Origin: an uncultured Ulvibacter sp. | Lineage (GTDB): Bacteria > Bacteroidota > Bacteroidia > Flavobacteriales > Flavobacteriaceae | DNA: 64,000 bases | NCBI GenBank assembly: GCA_913063405.1 | Contig: CAJXZB010000009.1 | Location: forward strand, 1 to 64,000 | Direction of reading: 5' to 3' | Shown here: positions 58,618-64,000 of the stretch, piece by piece | How positions within the stretch are numbered: the stretch's first letter is position 1 | Layout of the letters: every line of letters starts with the position of its first letter | Made by a program: the position numbers and the translations under genes | Notes under the pieces: model-generated | What the model was told of the DNA's origin: nothing | Databases searched by the model: none | The model's input: only the letters and a program-made list of their open reading frames with translations

Positions 58618-59856
58618 ATGAAGCAGTTTTACAAAAGAGAAATTTTGGTTTTAGGCGCAGCAATTGCGTCTATTGGTTATGTGTTTTCAATAGCTACAGG
58701 ATCGATAGGTCTAATGCTTTTTTTAGTGGCTTGGCTTACAAATTATAGAGATGTGGATTTAGGAGTTATCTTAAAAAGGAATTCCTTGCACCTGTTATTA
58801 CTGTTTTTCGGACTTTTAATAATTCAAATTTTCTATTCTCTAAATATTAAGCAAGGGCAAAAAGATATTATGCGGTTTCTTGCGTTTATTATATTCCCAC
58901 TTATTTTTTTAACGATCAAACCATTTGGTCAAAATGAACGAAATCGTATAGTTAGGATATTTGTTCACGCGCTATCATTGTTTTTTATTGTTTGTTTTGT
59001 TAACGCAATGATTAGACAAATTGGTTTTTGGAGTCGAGGGGGCATTTTTAATTGGTATTATTTTTATCGCTACGATTTTCTTGAAATTTTCAGGCAACAC
59101 CCCACCTATCTTTCTATGTTTACTTTATTGTCTTTAAACTTTATATTCTATAAAAAGAAGGGAATAATAATTAAACCTTGGTTATTGTATGGTAGCGCTC
59201 TGTTACAAACTGTCGCTATACTTTTATATGGAAGCAGGATAGGCTATATACTTTTAATATTATTGTTGGGAATCTACATTTTGAAAAACATATCTTTAAA
59301 ATCTGGAAAGGATAGAGTTAGAAAATTGTTGATTTACGGATCAGGACTAATCTTTTTGGTGGCTGTGATGTGGAATATCCCAATCATTAAAGAACGATTG
59401 CTTTATTCCGTTGGGTTTGATTATAACTATAAATTTAACGACAAGAAATTTATTGGAACAAATACACCAGAAGAAAAAGGAAGACTATTATTATGGCAAG
59501 ATGCATTAGAGATTATTAAAGAAAGCCCTTTATTTGGTCATGGTACTGGATCGTCTCGTGATGTTTTGCTGCAGAAGTATAAAATTGAAAATCACACTGT
59601 TTTTTTGAAGAAAAGATACAATGCTCACAACACTTACCTCGAATTACTTATAATGGGAGGGGTCTTTTTATTAGCTTCTTATCTTTCTGTGCTGGGGGTT
59701 TTATTTTATCAGGGCAAAAGACGTAATGATACTGTCCTTTTATCATTTTTCTTGATTATTTTGATTACTTCTATTACTGAAACAATTTTTAGAGCAGAAG
59801 GAATTATGTTTTTATCATTTTTCTATTGCTTTCTATTAACGAAATCAAGTGAATAA
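58618..59856 (+). CDS. O-antigen ligase/polymerase family protein
   Basis: Multi-TM with large loop ...RLLLWQDALEIIKESPLFGHGTGSSRDVLLQKY... YNAHNTYLELLIMGG, typical of Wzy_C/WaaL-type proteins. Confidence 0.88.
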   Translation: MKQFYKREILVLGAAIASIGYVFSIATGSIGLMLFLVAWLTNYRDVDLGVILKRNSLHLLLLFFGLLIIQIFYSLNIKQGQKDIMRFLAFIIFPLIFLTIKPFGQNERNRIVRIFVHALSLFFIVCFVNAMIRQIGFWSRGGIFNWYYFYRYDFLEIFRQHPTYLSMFTLLSLNFIFYKKKGIIIKPWLLYGSALLQTVAILLYGSRIGYILLILLLGIYILKNISLKSGKDRVRKLLIYGSGLIFLVAVMWNIPIIKERLLYSVGFDYNYKFNDKKFIGTNTPEEKGRLLLWQDALEIIKESPLFGHGTGSSRDVLLQKYKIENHTVFLKKRYNAHNTYLELLIMGGVFLLASYLSVLGVLFYQGKRRNDTVLLSFFLIILITSITETIFRAEGIMFLSFFYCFLLTKSSE

Positions 59857-60850
59857 AAAACTTGCAATATACGGCCCTTATCCACCCCCTATAGGAGGTG
59901 TCTCTGTTCATATAAAAAGAATGGTTCCTTATTTAGATGAGGCGAATATCGATTACACGATTTTTAATTTTGGTTTTAAAAACACGAAAAACGTAGTCGC
60001 TACTAAAAAAAGTATTTTTTGGTACCCTAAAATATTTTTAAGTAAGAAATATGAGTTGTTCCATTTTCACCAAATCTTTTTCTTTGAGTATTTTTTCTAC
60101 TTTTTATTTTCCTTTGTTTATGGCCGTAAAATAATCCTTAGCATTCATGCTGAAAGAGTTTTATTTTATAGTTCAATAAAAAAGAAAATAGTTTTATTTC
60201 TCTTAAAAAATACACAAAAATTACAAGTTGTTTCAGTTTCAAAAAACCTAGATGACTTCTTTATATCAAAAAATATTAATTCTGTTTTCTTGCCTGCATA
60301 TGTTCCTCCTTCTTCGATTTCATGCGAGATAATTGAAAAAGATAATCGCACCTATTTTCTCTTTAGTGTTTGGAAACTCACTAAAAAGCTTTCGGAAGAG
60401 ACCTATAATATACCGCTCGCATTTCAATTTTTAAAGAACCATAAGGACAAATTCAAAATGATTCTAATGATTGGAAGCGAGGGAATTTCAGACTTAGATT
60501 ATTTAAGAAAGTTAATCAATGAGTATTCTATTGAAAACGATGTAGAAATAATATTTGATAAAAACCTTGTAGATTACTTACAAAACGGCTCTTTTTTACT
60601 AAAGACCAACAAAGTAGATGGATATGGTGTTGCATTGCAAGAAGCTATGGATTTAGGCATTCCGGCTATAGCAACCGATGTGTGTATTCGACCAAAAGGC
60701 ACAGTTTTGTTTAAGGATAATGATATTAATGACTTGACGAACAAAATTAATGATACGTTGAACAAACCAACACAAGACATTCTTAAAGATAAAGAGGACT
60801 TAAAGTACCACCTAAAATTAATTGAGATTTATAAACAATCATTAAATTAG
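59849..60850 (+). CDS. Glycosyltransferase (GT4-like)
   Basis: IYGPYPPPIGGVSVHIKRMVPYL, LLKTNKVDGYGVALQEAMDLGIPAIATDV. GTG start. Confidence 0.85.
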   Translation: MNKKLAIYGPYPPPIGGVSVHIKRMVPYLDEANIDYTIFNFGFKNTKNVVATKKSIFWYPKIFLSKKYELFHFHQIFFFEYFFYFLFSFVYGRKIILSIHAERVLFYSSIKKKIVLFLLKNTQKLQVVSVSKNLDDFFISKNINSVFLPAYVPPSSISCEIIEKDNRTYFLFSVWKLTKKLSEETYNIPLAFQFLKNHKDKFKMILMIGSEGISDLDYLRKLINEYSIENDVEIIFDKNLVDYLQNGSFLLKTNKVDGYGVALQEAMDLGIPAIATDVCIRPKGTVLFKDNDINDLTNKINDTLNKPTQDILKDKEDLKYHLKLIEIYKQSLN

Positions 60851-60865
60851 AGTTGCGGAGGACAT

Positions 60866-62746
60866 ATGTGTGGAATAGCTGGTTTTATTGGGTTTACGGA
60901 GAAAAGCGAATTCGCCCATAGTGCAAATCAAATTCAAAAGCATAGAGGCCCTGACAATCAGAGTGTCTGGGAAGATAATTATATCTCATTAAGCCACCAG
61001 CGCCTCTCCATTATTGATTTGGATAAACGCTCAAATCAACCTTTTGAGAAACACGACTTAGTACTAATATTTAATGGGGAAATTTATAATTATCAGGAAA
61101 TTAAAAAGAAATTGATTTTAGATTTTGGGTCAAAGTTCTCTACAAATTCGGATACTGAGCTTTTAATTGAAGCTTTTCATCATTTGAAAGAAAAATGCCT
61201 TGATCTTTTTATTGGCATGTTTTCTTTCTGTATCTATAACAAGAAAAATAAAGAAACATTTTTGGCACGAGACCATTTCGGCATCAAGCCATTGTTCTAT
61301 TATCATTATAAAGAAAAATTTGCTTTTTCTTCTGAGTTAAAAACACTTGTAAAACTAGGAATTACCTCAAAGGAAATAAATATGGAGGCCCTAGTCACAG
61401 CGATGAACTATCTATGGCTGCCAAATGATGTATGTATTTTCAATGATGTGGTAAAAGTGGCGCCAGGAAGTTATTGCGTGCTAGGAGCTGATGGAGCTTT
61501 AAAACAATATACCTATTGGTTCTTAAAGGATAACGACAAAATGAGCAAGAATCCTACCCAGGACGTGAACAAAGCACTAAACTTGACCGTGAATAGGCAT
61601 TTAATTTCGGATGTACCGATTGGGTCTTTTTTAAGCGGTGGGTTGGACTCTTCATTAATATCTGTTATTGCAAAAGAACGGCTCGGCAAATTGAACACAT
61701 ATACAATTGGTACCTCAATGGAGGATAAAAGAATTGAAAAAATGCCAGATGATCAAAAGTTTGCTAAAAGATTAGCGGATGATTATGGCTTTAATCACGA
61801 AGAAATAATTGTTGATTCTTCCATTATGGAATTACTACATCATATGGTTTATACACTCGATGAGCCAATTGGAGACCCGGCTGCGATTAACACTTATCTT
61901 ATCTCAAAAAGAGCAGCTCAAAAAGGTAAAAAAGTGTTGTTTTCTGGAATAGGGGCGGACGAAATATTTTTTGGCTATCGAAGGCATCAAGCATCACTAT
62001 TAGCTTTGAAGTACAATAGGACTCCTCGGTTTTTAAAATATATATTGAAGAAAGCGATTGCCCTTTTACCGGTTAAAATTGACAATGGAGGTTTAAAAGT
62101 AGTACGTTGGGCTAAAAGATTTCTTTCCCTTACCGATTTAAGCGAACAAGAAACCTATATGAGGAGTTATAGCTACTTCTCTAAACCTGAACTTTATCAA
62201 TTGTTTCAACCCAGTTGCTCAAAAGAGATTGAAACGCTTTATAAGAAACATAGTTCTTTGTACGATTCAAAATATAAGGATGATATTGTAAATAGAATAT
62301 GCAATACAGACATTCAAATGTTTATGTTGGGTCTTAATTTGTCTTATACGGACCGAGCTTCTATGGCGGCATCAGTAGAGGTACGAGTGCCTTTTATAGA
62401 TAAAGAGTTTATTCAAACAGTTATGACTATTTCGGGAAAAGATAAGGTCAAAAAAAATGTGCCTAAACACCTGCTTAAAAAAGTGGCTAAAAACTATCTG
62501 CCTGATTATATAATCAATAGAAAAAAAGCTTCTTTTGGGGCGCCTATTCGTTCCTGGATATCAAATGATTTGCGTGATATGGTTGACGAGTACCTTTCAG
62601 AAGAACAAATAACTAAGCGGGGTTTATTCAATTATAATTTTGTTAAAACCATTATAGAAAAGGATAGGAAGGGTTCTGAGGATTATGCCTATCAAATTTA
62701 TATGTTGCTAACTATAGAAGTTTGGTTTATAACTTTCGTAGATTAA
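60866..62746 (+). CDS. asnB: Asparagine synthase (glutamine-hydrolysing)
   Basis: MCGIAGFIG (Cys nucleophile after Met), HRGPDNQSVW, SGGLDSSLISVIA, SGIGADEIFFGYRRH. Confidence 0.93.
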   Translation: MCGIAGFIGFTEKSEFAHSANQIQKHRGPDNQSVWEDNYISLSHQRLSIIDLDKRSNQPFEKHDLVLIFNGEIYNYQEIKKKLILDFGSKFSTNSDTELLIEAFHHLKEKCLDLFIGMFSFCIYNKKNKETFLARDHFGIKPLFYYHYKEKFAFSSELKTLVKLGITSKEINMEALVTAMNYLWLPNDVCIFNDVVKVAPGSYCVLGADGALKQYTYWFLKDNDKMSKNPTQDVNKALNLTVNRHLISDVPIGSFLSGGLDSSLISVIAKERLGKLNTYTIGTSMEDKRIEKMPDDQKFAKRLADDYGFNHEEIIVDSSIMELLHHMVYTLDEPIGDPAAINTYLISKRAAQKGKKVLFSGIGADEIFFGYRRHQASLLALKYNRTPRFLKYILKKAIALLPVKIDNGGLKVVRWAKRFLSLTDLSEQETYMRSYSYFSKPELYQLFQPSCSKEIETLYKKHSSLYDSKYKDDIVNRICNTDIQMFMLGLNLSYTDRASMAASVEVRVPFIDKEFIQTVMTISGKDKVKKNVPKHLLKKVAKNYLPDYIINRKKASFGAPIRSWISNDLRDMVDEYLSEEQITKRGLFNYNFVKTIIEKDRKGSEDYAYQIYMLLTIEVWFITFVD

Positions 62747-62750
62747 GACG

Positions 62751-62990
62751 GTGATGCTTTTTCCATTTTTGGACAATAGTGATTCCCTCGTTCATAATTG
62801 TAGATCTATTTTGAGGCCAAATCTTCCTAATGGATATGGAGTTTTAATTGAGGAAGTCATAGCTCAACATTTATATTATTTTAATAGCACGGAAGAGATT
62901 TCCACAAAAGTCCCTATCGTCATAAGATATTTGAAATTGTTTTTTAAAACTTTAAAGAGATTTAATACTTTCACGCTATGTATAAATTAA
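62751..62990 (+). CDS. Questionable small ORF
   Basis: 79-aa GTG-initiated ORF with no recognised motif; its 3' end overlaps the next gene start by 13 bp. Confidence 0.25.
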   Translation: MMLFPFLDNSDSLVHNCRSILRPNLPNGYGVLIEEVIAQHLYYFNSTEEISTKVPIVIRYLKLFFKTLKRFNTFTLCIN

Positions 62991-64000
62991 TGAAATGGAC
63001 TCTTCTTTTTTCTTTTTGCAATATTTATGTTGTGATGAGTCAAAAAACGGAGAATAGAGAAACCTATATTACCAGTGATCAGACAGAAAACGTTGATGTC
63101 TATCCACAAATGACATCATTGTTCCCTACCTATGTCTATGAATGGAAGAAGACATCTTCGCCTCATAGGTCCACAATTGTTAATAGAGGAGACTTAGTAA
63201 ATTTTAAGATAGTTAAGGCTAATCCCAAGAAAAAGTATAAATGGACAATTTACCGTGCGGCTAGGGATGTGGAAGAATTTGATGCTGAAACAAAAATATA
63301 TAGAATAGGTTATGTGAATAAGCGACTCGCTAAGAAAAAGGTTGCCATAGAATTACCAGGGAAATCACAAAAACAGGTTAGAAGATTAGAATTAGCTTTT
63401 AAAAGTAAAAGAAAGACGAACGAATTTAACTGGGTCTTTGATAAGATATCTTATGATGATCTCAATCACAAAAACCCTGAATGGAATCACCTTATTTATG
63501 ATTTATACGTCGTGAATCTCTACGAGGGTAGAAAACAAATTGATTTTATGTACGTATTTGTTCTTCCAGAGGCGGATGTTACATATATAGAGCATTTTGA
63601 CGAAACGATTAACCCCGCAGATGGAGCGGGGAACTTTCGCCCCGTTGCATATCCCTTATGGTATGGGCATGGATATAATTTAATTGAGCATTTGGATGCA
63701 ACGCATTTTGGAATTGTTTCTGAAAAACACAGCTTAAAGAACCCTACAAGAAAGGGCCCAAGAATGGTTAATAATACTATTCCAGCAGTTTCAGAATTAG
63801 CTGTCCAACCTAAAACAGCGAAAGAGAAGTATTGGTCTCGATCGGCCAGGAATTCGATTCTTCATGCACCCAATCAGGTTGTAGGAACCGACACCTATTA
63901 TGGGATTAGTTTACGAATACCAGAAAAGCAAGATTGGCGATGGATCACTAAGGATAAGAACAACACGAATATTATTATTGATATGCATACTGCTCATTTT
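62978..64000 (+). CDS. Secreted protein, possibly polysaccharide-lyase-like; truncated by window end
   Basis: Not in the ORF track. ATG at 62978 reads open for 341 codons to the edge. Signal-peptide-like MYKLMKWTLLFSFCNIYVVMSQ; C-terminal part RSARNSILHAPNQVVGTDTYYGISLRIPEKQDWRWITKDKNNTNIIIDMH. Confidence 0.7.
   Translation, partial: MYKLMKWTLLFSFCNIYVVMSQKTENRETYITSDQTENVDVYPQMTSLFPTYVYEWKKTSSPHRSTIVNRGDLVNFKIVKANPKKKYKWTIYRAARDVEEFDAETKIYRIGYVNKRLAKKKVAIELPGKSQKQVRRLELAFKSKRKTNEFNWVFDKISYDDLNHKNPEWNHLIYDLYVVNLYEGRKQIDFMYVFVLPEADVTYIEHFDETINPADGAGNFRPVAYPLWYGHGYNLIEHLDATHFGIVSEKHSLKNPTRKGPRMVNNTIPAVSELAVQPKTAKEKYWSRSARNSILHAPNQVVGTDTYYGISLRIPEKQDWRWITKDKNNTNIIIDMHTAHF

Noticed and set aside
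1-64000. CRISPR arrays, prophage, restriction-modification, toxin-antitoxin or known anti-phage systems
   Set aside because: No regular direct repeats with spacers, phage structural genes, or recognisable defence proteins were found by reading; the DUF4157-like pair is the only vague toxin-type lead.

Overview
The window looks chromosomal, AT-rich and Flavobacteriaceae/Bacteroidetes-like. Supporting signs are TAnnTTTG-type promoters, a T9SS sorting tail, and DUF4175-, GH3- and DUF6909-like genes. Most of it is core housekeeping: CPA antiporter, SulP transporter, rnpA, S41 protease, rpiB, rnr, tRNA-Cys, folB, glnS, gltX, ybeY, mnmG, holB-like, pgk, LysM transglycosylase, tatA and an M23 peptidase. 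From about 46.4 kb to the right edge is a co-directional surface-polysaccharide locus: rfbBACD, Wzz-like, wecB, wecC, MBOAT plus SGNH partner, flippase, two polymerase/ligase-like membrane proteins, a glycosyltransferase, asnB-type, and a truncated secreted protein. The accessory regions are a decayed IS3-family fragment beside a truncated lipoprotein gene at the left edge, and a patch at 18.2-23.4 kb. That patch holds a two-component operon, orphan proteins, a Big1/DUF1566-like lipoprotein and an HExxH protein, and it ends at tRNA-Cys. The most notable non-coding signals are two parS-like palindromes (TGTTCCACGTGGAACA/G) flanking mnmG, an AT-rich 0.5 kb gap with DnaA-box-like motifs next to rpiB/rnr, and a 28-bp near-continuous palindrome with a competing hairpin after the holB-like gene. 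I found no CRISPR array, prophage or convincing defence system. Product names come from reading the translated sequences; no database search was run.
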